Shown here piece after piece: positions 1 through 11,289 of a stretch of DNA of 64,000 nt. Within the stretch, counting starts at the first letter, position 1. Every line of letters begins with the position of its first letter. A model generated the notes under the pieces. It had not been told where the DNA came from, did no database searches, and was given only the letters and a program-made list of their open reading frames with translations. The position numbers and the translations under genes are program-made. The stretch spans positions 62,001 through 126,000 of the forward strand of contig JAXLYE010000011.1 in assembly GCA_046351595.1 (NCBI GenBank). The letters are read 5' to 3'. The stretch is from JAXLYE01 sp046351595. Lineage in GTDB: Bacteria; Myxococcota_A; Polyangia; Palsa-1104; JAEUJZ01.

Positions 1-25
1 CCAGCTCTTCGCTCGACACGCTCAT
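1..25 (-). CDS. Start of an unidentified gene leaving the window
   Basis: Only the first eight codons (MSVSSEEL) lie in the window. The ATG is the complement of bases 23-25, with a purine-rich AAGGGGG about seven bases upstream as a plausible ribosome binding site. It would run in the same direction as the peroxiredoxin gene, so the two could be co-transcribed across about 170 bases. Nothing can be said about function. Confidence 0.4.
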
Positions 26-190
26 CGCATCCCCCTTGGGCATGCACGGGCCGCGGCGCCCGGTCGTGTCCGAGCGCACGGGCCCTCGCAGGTGGCGGCC
101 GCCCGCGCCCGCCGTCGCTGCCGCCGCGTCAGGGGCGGCTCAGGCAGCGCGGCCGGGCGCCAGGTCAGCCGCGGCTCGGGTCCGGATCGA

Positions 191-208
191 GACGCTGACT
201 ACAGCGTC
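191..208 (-). terminator. Small hairpin over the stop codon of the peroxiredoxin gene
   Basis: GACGCT (191-196) and AGCGTC (203-208) form a 6-bp stem with a 6-base loop that contains the stop codon. There is no T-tract, so it could simply be a 3' end stabiliser. I see no other feature in 26-198. Confidence 0.3.
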
Positions 209-720
209 GCCTCGCCCTGCTTCCAGTTGCACGGGCACAGCTTGTCGGTCTGCAGCGCGTCCAGCACGCGCAGCATCTCCTCGACGCTGCGGCCGGCCGA
301 CAGGTCGTTGATGTTCATCCAGCGCAGCACGCCGTTCGGATCGATCAGGAAGGTGCCGCGCAGCGCGATCCCCTGATCCTCGAGCAGCACGCCGTACGAG
401 CGCGCGATCGACTTGGTCACGTCGGCGAGGATCGGGTACTTGAGGGTGCTCAGCCGCTGATCGGCGTTCACCCAGCCGAGGTGCGAGTACACGGTGTCCG
501 TGCTGGCGCCGAGCACCACGCAGTCGCGGTCCTGGAAGTCGCCGTGCTTGTCGTTCAGGCCGACCAGCTCCGTCGGGCAGACGAACGTGAAGTCCATCGG
601 GTAGAACATCAGCAGCACCCACTTGCCGCGGTAGTCCTCCAGCGAGATGGTCTTGAACTCGCGACCGACCAGGGCCTGGGTCTTGAAGGACGGGGCGGGA
701 CGGGCAACTTGCACGCTCAT
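199..720 (-). CDS. ahpC: Peroxiredoxin of the AhpC/Prx1 type (typical 2-Cys)
   Basis: A 173-residue cytosolic thiol peroxidase that would reduce hydrogen peroxide and organic hydroperoxides. The peroxidatic cysteine is C48 in DFTFVCPTE, and the C-terminal resolving cysteine is C162 in LCPCNWKQGEATL; an extra cysteine (C164) sits two residues later. Length and both motifs fit the family. The ATG at 720 has AAGGAG about eight bases upstream. No reductase gene (AhpF or AhpD) is adjacent, so the electron donor is probably thioredoxin-based; that is inference. The promoter and a palindromic operator lie 125-170 bases upstream, which suggests control by a peroxide- or metal-sensing repressor. Confidence 0.93.
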   Translation of the reverse strand: MSVQVARPAPSFKTQALVGREFKTISLEDYRGKWVLLMFYPMDFTFVCPTELVGLNDKHGDFQDRDCVVLGASTDTVYSHLGWVNADQRLSTLKYPILADVTKSIARSYGVLLEDQGIALRGTFLIDPNGVLRWMNINDLSAGRSVEEMLRVLDALQTDKLCPCNWKQGEATL

Positions 721-844
721 GGGCTTCTCCTTGGTCTCGAGAGGTTGGCTCGAGGTTCACAGGTGGTGCTCGCGCACCTTGGCTTGCTTCTACTTCTCTG
801 TTGAGCTGCTGGCCGACGTGAGGCCTGCAGCAGATCTAGGTGAG

Positions 845-869
845 CTCTAAATTTAGAGACACTCTAAAT
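845..869. promoter_or_regulatory. Overlapping palindromic operator, Fur/PerR-like
   Basis: Three copies of the half-site CTCTAAAT lie here. Two form the perfect 14-bp palindrome CTCTAAATTTAGAG (845-858), and the second and third form ATTTAGAG-ACA-CTCTAAAT (851-869). The AT-rich block stands out in 70 percent GC DNA and covers the -10 element and start point predicted for the peroxiredoxin gene. Its geometry resembles Fur-family boxes, and PerR control of ahpC is well known, but the half-site is not a textbook PerR box, so the regulator is inferred. Confidence 0.7.
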
Positions 870-889
870 CTTGGTCCTCTTTTGGTCAA
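861..889 (-). promoter_or_regulatory. Sigma70-type promoter of the peroxiredoxin gene
   Basis: On the minus strand, TTGACC (complement of 884-889) is followed after 17 bases by TAGAGT (complement of 861-866). The predicted start near 854 falls inside the palindromic operator, which fits repression. It leaves a leader of about 130 bases. Confidence 0.55.
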
Positions 890-934
890 TGGGATGCCCC
901 AACCCGGCCGGGAAAGTCAAGCAAACCCCGACGG

Positions 935-962
935 TTGACAAGCTCGGCCAGAGACATACTGA
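935..962 (+). promoter_or_regulatory. Possible promoter of the lipoprotein gene at 1148
   Basis: TTGACA (935-940), a 16-base spacer and TACTGA (957-962) form a moderate sigma70-like promoter that would give a leader of about 180 bases. A second -10-like TGTAAT at 1103-1108 lies closer to the gene but has no clear -35. Apart from these sites and the operator, I see nothing in 721-1147. Confidence 0.35.
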
Positions 963-1147
963 GATCCAGCCACAGGTGCTGCCAGGCCCTGCACGGCGCT
1001 GCGCGGCCCGCGGCGCAGGACCGCTGAGCCGCCCGAGCTCAGCCTCATCACCGGGGCGGCTCGACGCCGCAAGATGGGCGCCGATGGGCCAGGCGACTGT
1101 GATGTAATGGCCAGAGGAAGCTCGCCCCAGAGTCAAAAGAAGGAGCC

Positions 1148-1969
1148 ATGGGTATGCGCAAGGGTCTGTCGCTACGTGGGCTGCTCGCGGTCTCGGTGCT
1201 GGCTACGGCGCCGTCGCTGACGGGCTGCGCCCTGGTCAACCAGGTGCTCTCCGGCCAGGGGGGCGCCGCGGCGCGCGCGGTCCTGCCCAACGTGCAGGCG
1301 GGTCAGCCGTCGCTGGTGCGGTCGCCGAGCCTGCAGTCGCTGGCCGCCTACTACTGCCCGACGGTGGTTCAGGATCAGATCGTCCGGCTCGGCTGCACCG
1401 TGGCGCTCGGGCCGCAGCCGGCGCGCGACCTCCTGGTGTTCGAGTTCGGCGTGCCCATCACCATCGCCAACCCGAACAACGTCCCGATCCCCGCGCTCGA
1501 CGTGCTGCTCGGGCTGAAGCTGTTCCCGGGCCAGAACTCCGAGGGGCTGGGCTCGGTCTGCGTCAGCCTGTGCGGCGCCAACGCCGCGAGCTGCACCGGC
1601 ACGCCGCAGCCCGGCGCCTGCCAGGCGACGAACGGCGGCATCAAGAACCTCAGCGACTTCGTCTCGGCGATCCCGGGGCTCATCGCCGGTCTGGCGAGCG
1701 GCAGCATCCAGAACGAGCTGCGCAAGTCGATGATCCCGGCGGGCGGTGACGTGCGCCTGAACCTGACCTTCCCGCTCGGCATCGACCAGGCGCTGCGCCT
1801 CATCCAGAACGTCGCGGCGCCGCTGGTCACGCAGCTGGCCAAGCGCCAGGGCGGCGGCGGCCTCGACATCCCCGTCGCCGCCGAGGGCACGGTCTACGTC
1901 AACATGCCCGTCGTCGGCAAGCAGGGCATCCCGTTCGGCCCGATGCAGTCGAACTGGCGCGTGCTGTAG
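1148..1969 (+). CDS. Lipoprotein with an LEA/WHy-like domain
   Basis: A 273-residue predicted lipoprotein. The signal peptide ends in the lipobox LTGC with C27 as the lipidated residue, so the protein should be membrane anchored and face the periplasm or the surface. Residues about 90-125 (VPITIANPNNVPIPALD) resemble the LEA type 2 or WHy domain, a beta-sandwich found in stress-related proteins. A cysteine-rich segment (about residues 136-160) may form disulfides. The ATG at 1148 is preceded by AGAAGGAG; a second in-frame ATG two codons later is possible. The gene diverges from the peroxiredoxin gene and is convergent with the glutathione transferase gene. The domain match is by eye, so the exact role is unknown. 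Confidence 0.75.
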   Translation: MGMRKGLSLRGLLAVSVLATAPSLTGCALVNQVLSGQGGAAARAVLPNVQAGQPSLVRSPSLQSLAAYYCPTVVQDQIVRLGCTVALGPQPARDLLVFEFGVPITIANPNNVPIPALDVLLGLKLFPGQNSEGLGSVCVSLCGANAASCTGTPQPGACQATNGGIKNLSDFVSAIPGLIAGLASGSIQNELRKSMIPAGGDVRLNLTFPLGIDQALRLIQNVAAPLVTQLAKRQGGGGLDIPVAAEGTVYVNMPVVGKQGIPFGPMQSNWRVL

Positions 1970-2019
1970 GCCCGGCGCTCAGGCCCGGCGCTCAGGCCCG
2001 GCGCTCAGGCCCGGCGCTC
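1968..2019. repeat. Four perfect tandem copies of a 13-bp unit
   Basis: AGGCCCGGCGCTC is repeated without mismatch at 1968, 1981, 1994 and 2007. The array fills the gap between two convergent genes. Its first copy takes in the last bases of the lipoprotein stop codon, and its last copy contributes the first bases of the stop codon (read on the minus strand) of the glutathione transferase gene. Confidence 0.95.
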
Positions 2020-2650
2020 AGGGCTGAGCGGGGATCGTCTGCTTGAAGGCCGGGCGCTCGCTGATCGCGGTGTACCAGCGCAGAAGGTCCGGGTAGCCCG
2101 ACAGGTCGAAGCCCGACGAGGCGAGCTGCCAGATCGTCTCGCTGACCGCGATGTCGGCGATCGAGAGCGCGTCGCCGACGAGGTAGTCGCGCCCGGCGAG
2201 CGCCTTGTCGAGGAGCCGCAGCGGCACCGCGGCCTCGATGACCGCCTTGTCGTGCTCGGCCGCGTCGAAGCTGTTGTTCATGCGGCCGAAGAACTTGAGC
2301 CGCCACGGCCGCACGATCGGCGTGTGTCCGTCGGACGCCAGCCAGAACAGCCACTGATCGATGCGCGCGCACTGCCGCGGATCGGTCGGGATGATGCGAC
2401 CGCGCCCGTAGTTATTGCCCAGGTACCACAGGATCGCGCCCGACTCCGGCAGCGCGAAGTCGTCGTCGACGAGCACCGGCACCTTGCCGACCGGGTTCAG
2501 CGACAGGTGCGCGGGCGTCTTCTGCTCGCCCTGCAGCAGGTTGACCTCTTTGTAGGTAAAGGGCAGACCCAGCTCGAGCAGGGCGAAGTGGACCTTTCGA
2601 GCGTGCGGCGAGAAGGGGTGGCCGTGGAGCGTCAGCATCTGGTTGTTCAC
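2018..2650 (-). CDS. Glutathione S-transferase family protein
   Basis: A 210-residue cytosolic protein of normal length for the family. The N-terminal thioredoxin-like domain has the usual NPVGKVPVLVDD segment (cis-proline loop) and LPESGAILWYL, which binds the gamma-glutamyl part of glutathione. The alpha-helical C-terminal domain contains the capping motif SIADIAVSETIW. The likely catalytic residue is a serine near position 14 (FSPHARKV). It would conjugate glutathione to electrophiles or act as a peroxidase, which suits the nearby peroxiredoxin gene. The gene stands alone, and its stop codon overlaps the 13-bp repeat array. Confidence 0.9.
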   Translation of the reverse strand: MNNQMLTLHGHPFSPHARKVHFALLELGLPFTYKEVNLLQGEQKTPAHLSLNPVGKVPVLVDDDFALPESGAILWYLGNNYGRGRIIPTDPRQCARIDQWLFWLASDGHTPIVRPWRLKFFGRMNNSFDAAEHDKAVIEAAVPLRLLDKALAGRDYLVGDALSIADIAVSETIWQLASSGFDLSGYPDLLRWYTAISERPAFKQTIPAQP

Positions 2651-2820
2651 CTCGCCCCCATTTTATTCACACCCGCCCGCCCGTGGATCCTCGCGGCTTC
2701 CTCGCGGCTTCCCCGACGTCGCCTCCGGTAAATCCCCGAGCGGAAGAGGAGAATCCGGGCCGCGCCCGCCGCCCCCGTGTCGGCTGTGGCGGAAGCTGCT
2801 CGATCCTGGCCCGATTTCGA

Positions 2821-2826
2821 TATAAT
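2821..2826 (+). promoter_or_regulatory. Perfect TATAAT -10 element ahead of the first kinase half
   Basis: TATAAT is rare by chance in DNA this GC-rich and lies 84 bases before the chosen start of the truncated kinase. No good -35 hexamer is visible at the usual distance. It suggests that the 5' end of the kinase gene is still intact. Confidence 0.5.
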
Positions 2827-2909
2827 GGCCGAGCATTCCCGTGAGCTGCGTCGACGCGCGGGAGGTAGACAGGGAGCCCGGGGGGGCAAGGCCTGCGAAA
2901 GGGTCCGCG

Positions 2910-3395
2910 GTGGACAAGAAGATCGGCCACTACCAAATCGTGCGGCTGCTTGGGTCCGGCGGCATGGGCCAGGTGTTCGAGGCCGTGCACGACCAGATGA
3001 AGCGACGGGCCGCGATCAAGGTCCTGCACAAGCGCTTCACCAGCAATCGACAGATCGCGGCGCGCTTCCTCAACGAGGCGCGCGCCACCAGCATCGTCGA
3101 GCACCCGAGCCTTGTGCACATCTACGAGTTCGGCCAGACCGAAGACGGCACGGCCTACATCGTGATGGAGTTCCTCGACGGGCTGACGCTGCGCCAGCGG
3201 CTGGAGTCCGAGGGCGGCAAGCTGCCTCCCGAGACCGCGATGCGGCTGACCCGCCAGATCGCCTCGGCCCTTGCCGCCGCCCACCAGAAGGGAATCATCC
3301 ACCGCGATCTCAAGCCCGTTGCGGTCCCCGCCGACGGAGCCGCGCCGCGTGCCGTTCCGCGGCGCCTCGACCTTCGGGAGTTTCCGACGGTGTGA
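2910..3395 (+). CDS. N-terminal half of a Hanks-type Ser/Thr kinase, broken after HRDLKP
   Basis: The 161-residue product starts as a normal Pkn-type kinase: glycine loop GSGGMGQVF (15-23), ATP-binding lysine K37, and catalytic-loop HRDLKP (131-136) with D133. From residue 137 it becomes an unrelated 25-residue tail ending at a TGA. The DFG motif, activation segment and whole C-lobe are missing, so it cannot be an active kinase alone. GTG at 2910 is chosen because AAAGGG precedes it; GTG at 2841 is an alternative. The matching C-terminal half lies at 18831-19961: joining base 3317 to base 18831 gives HRDLKP followed by VNIMVV and an open 512-residue kinase. A second N-terminal half at 44928 is broken at the same codon. 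Confidence 0.85.
   Translation: MDKKIGHYQIVRLLGSGGMGQVFEAVHDQMKRRAAIKVLHKRFTSNRQIAARFLNEARATSIVEHPSLVHIYEFGQTEDGTAYIVMEFLDGLTLRQRLESEGGKLPPETAMRLTRQIASALAAAHQKGIIHRDLKPVAVPADGAAPRAVPRRLDLREFPTV
3315..3395 (+). other. Break point in kinase half 1 and the foreign sequence after it
   Basis: Kinase homology ends at the CCC proline codon (3315-3317). From that base the next 26 positions match the flank of the second broken kinase (from 45336) at 18 sites without gaps, and the octamer GTTCCGCG follows in both at almost the same distance (3354 here, 45376 there). The pentamer CCCGT at 3315-3319 recurs at 18828-18832, where the C-terminal half begins. This looks like the left edge of inserted or rearranged DNA. 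Confidence 0.5.
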
Positions 3396-3779
3396 CGCGC
3401 GCGGCCGTGTCCCTTGTGCGGAACGCGCGGTGCGGACCTTGCGGCGCCCCATTCCTTACTCCCTGCTGTGTTGCTTATTAAAGAGAGTGCGGTGCGCGTA
3501 TGGACGTCGCCCGCGCGCCGCAGCCGGCGGGGCCGCGGCTCCGTAGCGCGACGGCGGCGCTGCGACATGTGCGGTCCGTGCGCAGCCTGAAGGGAGCCCT
3601 GCGCACGTCGGCGCCGTAACGTCGCGGCTCCGTTGCTCGTTCCGGCCGGAAGGGGGGAATTGTTCCCAAACGGGCCGCAAGATGAGTACTTAATGGTTTC
3701 GCTCCGCTGCGTGAACGGAGACACTCTGTATTCGGGGCATCATGAACCGGCCCACGCCCGTACAGATCGCAGCACCTTC

Positions 3780-3831
3780 GACCGTCGCTGGCGACCGTCG
3801 CTGGCGGCCGTCGCTTTCGACCGTCGCTGGC
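3780..3831. repeat. Four tandem copies of a 13-bp unit
   Basis: GACCGTCGCTGGC occurs at 3780, 3793 and 3819, with a three-mismatch copy at 3806. Period and copy number equal those of the array at 1968-2019, but the unit sequence is unrelated. Confidence 0.9.
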
Positions 3832-3924
3832 CGGCCTGCGCCCCGGGCCCGTCCGCGCCCTGCCCGCGCCGCCCGAGCCGGACACGAGACGCCGCCTCCT
3901 GGCCGCCTCCTGACCGCGCCCCGG

Positions 3925-3984
3925 CCGGCTCTCACACCGGCTCCCACGCCGGCTCTGATGACGGCTCTCACGCCGGCTCCCACG
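3925..3984. repeat. Five imperfect copies of a 12-bp unit
   Basis: CCGGCTCCCACG-like units follow one another at 3925, 3937, 3949, 3961 and 3973, ending 36 bases before the start codon of the OmpA gene. Confidence 0.85.
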
Positions 3985-4019
3985 CCTCATTCCATGCCTG
4001 CTCAACCAGGAGAAACCTA

Positions 4020-6116
4020 GTGCGAGAGCGAAGACCTGTGGATCGCGTGCTTTTAGCCTTGGGCCTCGCGGCCTGCGCCATTTTCGGGGCCGTCCCCAGC
4101 GCGGCCGCGCAGCCGACCCAGCGCGGGTTCACCCTCAACCGCTACGAGCCGACCGCCGCCGGCGAGTGGTCCTTCTGGGTCGATCACCCCTTTTACTCCT
4201 CGACGCGGTACCTGGCCGTCGGGCTGACGCTGAACTACGCGCACGACCCGCTGCAGTTCGGCCGCGACATCGACGGCACCGTCGAGCCGACGGTTTCGGT
4301 CATCGAGCACCAGCTCCTCGGGCACGTCGACATCGCCGGCTCGTTCCTCGATCGCGTGCTGATCACGGCGTCGCTGCCGGTGACGCTGCTCGAGCGCGGC
4401 ACCGCGACGCAGGGCGTGGGCCCGGCCGAGGGCGTGGTGGTCGGTGATCCGCGGCTCGGCCTGTGGCTGCGGCTGTTCGGTCAGCCCTACCGCAGCGGCG
4501 TGTCGATGAGCCTGGGCGCCAACGCCTGGATCCCGCTGCGCCAGTTCACCAACAACGGCGTCTCGGCGCTGTCGAGCGACTCGTACGTGCGCGTCCAGCC
4601 CAAGCTGATCCTGGGCGGCATCGCGGGCTCGTTCATGTGGTCGGTCACCGGCGGCTTCCTGTACCGCGCGCCGGCGCAGATCGGAGACACCGCGGGCCCG
4701 GGCAGCACCATCGGCTCCGAGCTGCAGTTCGGCCTGGCGATGGGCTACGCCAGCCAGCGCTACCGCCTGGCCATCGGCCCCGAGGCGGTGCTGGCGACGA
4801 CGGTGCTCGGCAACGACGAGGTCAAGCCGCAGGCGTTCAGCAAGGACTACACCAGCCTCGAGGTGCTGCTCGGCCTGCACCACAACATCGCGCGCGCGGT
4901 CAACATCAGCGTCGGCGGCGGCATGGGCCTCTTGCGGACGCCGGGCACGCCCGACGGGCGCGTGCTGTTCCGCCTGGCCTACGCGCCGATGCGCAGCACC
5001 AAGCCCGAGCCGCCCAAGGATCGCGACGGCGACGGCATCCTCGACGTCGACGACGCCTGCCCGAGCGTGCCGGGCGGGACCACCACCGATCCCAAGACCA
5101 ACGGCTGCCCGGATCGCGACCACGACCGCATCATCGACCGCTTCGATCTGTGCCCGGAGGTTCCCATGGGCATCCGGCCGGATCCGACGCGCCTGGGCTG
5201 CCCGATGCCCGACCGCGACAATGACGGCGTCATCGACGACGACGACAAGTGCCCCGACGTGCCCAAGGGCGACCGCCCGGATCCCGAGCGCACCGGCTGC
5301 CCGCTCGGCGACCGCGACTTCGACAAGGTCGTGGACGCGGACGACCTGTGCCCCGACGACCCGCAGGGCGACACGCCGGATCCGGCGCGCCCGGGCTGCC
5401 CGGCCGGTGACCGCGACGGCGACGGCGTGCCCGACTACCAGGACGCCTGCCCGAACGAGCCCAGGGGCAGCACGCCCGATCCGGACCGCCTCGGCTGCCC
5501 GGCCAAGCCCAAGGCGCCCGAGCCCGAGCGCGACCGCGACGGCGACACCGTGCCCGACTCGCGCGACGCGTGCCCGGACCAGCCCGGCGCACCCAGCGCC
5601 GATCCCGCGAAGAACGGCTGCCCGGGCCTGGTCGCCATCAAGGACGGCAAGCTCGCGATCATGCAGCCGGTGTTCTTCGCCACCGCCAAGGACACCATCC
5701 TCGAGCAGAGCTACGGCGTGCTGCTGACGGTGGCGGACGTCCTTCGCGCCTCGCCCGACATCCACAAGGTGCAGATCGAGGGTCACACCGACAACCGCGG
5801 CGGCGCCGCCTACAACCGCGACCTGTCCGATCGCCGCGCCAAGAGCGTGCTGCGCTTCCTCGTCGAGCACGGCGTCGACGAGTACCGGCTGCAGGCCGTC
5901 GGCTTCGGGCCCGACAAGCCGATCGACAGCAACAACACGCCGCAGGGCCGCGAGCGCAACCGCCGCGTCGAGTTCGTGATCCTCGATCCGGTGCAGCCGC
6001 AGAGCGTGAAGTCGATCGACGCCAGTCAGGTGTCGGTGCCGTCGTCGCCGGATCAGAGCGACGTGGCGTCCGAGGCCAAACGGCCGGCGCAGGGCAAAAA
6101 GAAGAAGGGCAAGTGA
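4020..6116 (+). CDS. OmpA-family outer-membrane protein with thrombospondin type 3 repeats
   Basis: A 698-residue envelope protein. GTG at 4020 has AGGAG seven bases upstream and begins a signal peptide ending in AAAQ near residue 31. Residues about 35-320 look like a beta-barrel. Six thrombospondin type 3 repeats follow (DxDxDG.xD..D.CP), which in this family bind calcium and make a stiff linker. The last 130 residues form an OmpA domain with the peptidoglycan-binding segment GHTDNRGGAAYNRDLSDRRA and an NRRVEF end. It should tie the outer membrane to the cell wall. A strong hairpin about 70 bases downstream probably ends the transcript. The barrel itself is predicted only from composition. 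Confidence 0.88.
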   Translation: MRERRPVDRVLLALGLAACAIFGAVPSAAAQPTQRGFTLNRYEPTAAGEWSFWVDHPFYSSTRYLAVGLTLNYAHDPLQFGRDIDGTVEPTVSVIEHQLLGHVDIAGSFLDRVLITASLPVTLLERGTATQGVGPAEGVVVGDPRLGLWLRLFGQPYRSGVSMSLGANAWIPLRQFTNNGVSALSSDSYVRVQPKLILGGIAGSFMWSVTGGFLYRAPAQIGDTAGPGSTIGSELQFGLAMGYASQRYRLAIGPEAVLATTVLGNDEVKPQAFSKDYTSLEVLLGLHHNIARAVNISVGGGMGLLRTPGTPDGRVLFRLAYAPMRSTKPEPPKDRDGDGILDVDDACPSVPGGTTTDPKTNGCPDRDHDRIIDRFDLCPEVPMGIRPDPTRLGCPMPDRDNDGVIDDDDKCPDVPKGDRPDPERTGCPLGDRDFDKVVDADDLCPDDPQGDTPDPARPGCPAGDRDGDGVPDYQDACPNEPRGSTPDPDRLGCPAKPKAPEPERDRDGDTVPDSRDACPDQPGAPSADPAKNGCPGLVAIKDGKLAIMQPVFFATAKDTILEQSYGVLLTVADVLRASPDIHKVQIEGHTDNRGGAAYNRDLSDRRAKSVLRFLVEHGVDEYRLQAVGFGPDKPIDSNNTPQGRERNRRVEFVILDPVQPQSVKSIDASQVSVPSSPDQSDVASEAKRPAQGKKKKGK

Positions 6117-6185
6117 GAGCACGGCGGGCGCGCCGCACCGCGCATTGCGCCCGCCGCACCTTGATGAAGATGAGCGCATGAGAGC

Positions 6186-6221
6186 GGGGCCCGTCGGCGA
6201 GGCGCTGCCCGCCGGGGCCCC
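6186..6221 (+). terminator. Strong GC hairpin after the OmpA gene
   Basis: GGGGCCC (6186-6192) pairs with GGGCCCC (6215-6221), and CGGCG (6195-6199) pairs with CGCCG (6210-6214), leaving a 10-base loop. There is no T-tract. It ends five bases before the AGGAG of the next gene, so it could also influence that gene's translation. Confidence 0.5.
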
Positions 6222-6235
6222 GTACAGGAGCGACG

Positions 6236-10447
<4,212 letters not shown>

Positions 10448-10489
10448 TAGGAAACGCAGGTGGCAGCGAACAACCATGAGGAGGATGCG

Positions 10490-11173
10490 ATGAAGACGAT
10501 TGCCTGGGCGCTCGCCCTCAGCCTGATTCCGGTTGCCGCGCACGCGCAGCGACGCCCCGAGATCCGCCAGGACAAGCGCGAGGTGCGCCAGGATCAGCGC
10601 GAGGTGCGCCAGGATCAGCGCCAGCTCGCCGACGACCGCCGCGACGCGCGGCGCTACGCGAACCTGCTCGCCGCTTTTGATCAGGCGCGGGCGAGCGCAC
10701 AGCCGCAGGCCATGGCCGCCATCGACCAGCGCGTGCAGACGGCCATCAACGCCGAGATCAACGAGTCGAACCGCGAGGTCGCGCAGAAGGGCGCCGAGGC
10801 CAACCGCAGCCAGGCCGAGGTCGGCCGCGGTCGCCGCGAGGTCGGTCGCGACATGGTGCGCGGCCAGCCGGTGCGCGCCGCCGACGACCGCCGCGATCTG
10901 CGCGACGACCGCCGCGACGCCGCCGACGACCGCCGCGACGCGCGCCGCGAGGTCATGGACAACAACCGCCTGCGCACGCTCGCCGCCGAGTACGCGGGCC
11001 TGGTCGGCCGCTTCGATCCGCCCAGCATGGAGCGCAAGCGCACGGTGCTGGTGACGCTGAACCAGATGGCCGCGGCCGAGGTGGCCGGCGACCGCCGCGA
11101 GACGCGCGAGGACAGGCGCGAGATGCGCGAGGACAAGCGCGAGCTCCGCGAAGACCGCCGCCAGGGCCCGTAG
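10490..11173 (+). CDS. Periplasmic Arg/Asp-rich repeat protein, function unknown
   Basis: A 227-residue protein with a clear signal peptide ending in AHAQ near residue 20. The mature part is dominated by short charged repeats: VRQDQRE three times near the start, DDRRDAR-type units in the middle and REDRREMRED near the end. These predict long, highly charged helices or coiled coils. The ATG at 10490 is chosen because GAGGAGG lies just upstream; an in-frame ATG at 10460 would add ten residues before the signal peptide. A terminator hairpin follows the stop codon. I know of no function for such proteins; a structural or nucleic-acid/polyphosphate-binding role would be a guess. Confidence 0.75.
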   Translation: MKTIAWALALSLIPVAAHAQRRPEIRQDKREVRQDQREVRQDQRQLADDRRDARRYANLLAAFDQARASAQPQAMAAIDQRVQTAINAEINESNREVAQKGAEANRSQAEVGRGRREVGRDMVRGQPVRAADDRRDLRDDRRDAADDRRDARREVMDNNRLRTLAAEYAGLVGRFDPPSMERKRTVLVTLNQMAAAEVAGDRRETREDRREMREDKRELREDRRQGP

Positions 11174-11182
11174 CCCCCCGCC

Positions 11183-11202
11183 GCCTCCGCAAAAGCGGAG
11201 GC
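11183..11202 (+). terminator. Perfect 8-bp stem terminator hairpin
   Basis: GCCTCCGC (11183-11190) and GCGGAGGC (11195-11202) enclose an AAAA loop. It lies ten bases after the stop codon of the Arg/Asp-rich protein. Only TT follows, so termination may need Rho. Confidence 0.7.
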
Positions 11203-11289
11203 TTCCCCGCTCCCTCGCCTTGCGGCAGGCTTGCGCGCAGGGCTGGGCGCCGGGCCGTCGGCGTCAGCCTCGTATCAGGAGGCTGTGCC

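Larger units (their letters stand above)
3396..4019. other. Non-coding stretch between kinase half 1 and the OmpA gene
   Basis: I see no convincing gene here. It contains a small dyad, GGGAA-TTG-TTCCC (3655-3667), and two tandem arrays described separately. A 92-codon frame (3742-4020) exists but is low-complexity Pro/Ala/Thr sequence made by the repeats. The OmpA promoter must lie somewhere in this stretch but was not pinpointed. Confidence 0.5.

Noticed and set aside
3315..3395. A split intein at the kinase break
   Set aside because: Inteins begin with Cys or Ser and carry conserved blocks; the tail after HRDLKP (VAVPADG...) has none.
3742..4020. A 92-codon gene before OmpA
   Set aside because: Its translation is Pro/Ala/Thr low complexity produced by the 12-bp and 13-bp repeats, and its stop codon overlaps the well-supported OmpA start.
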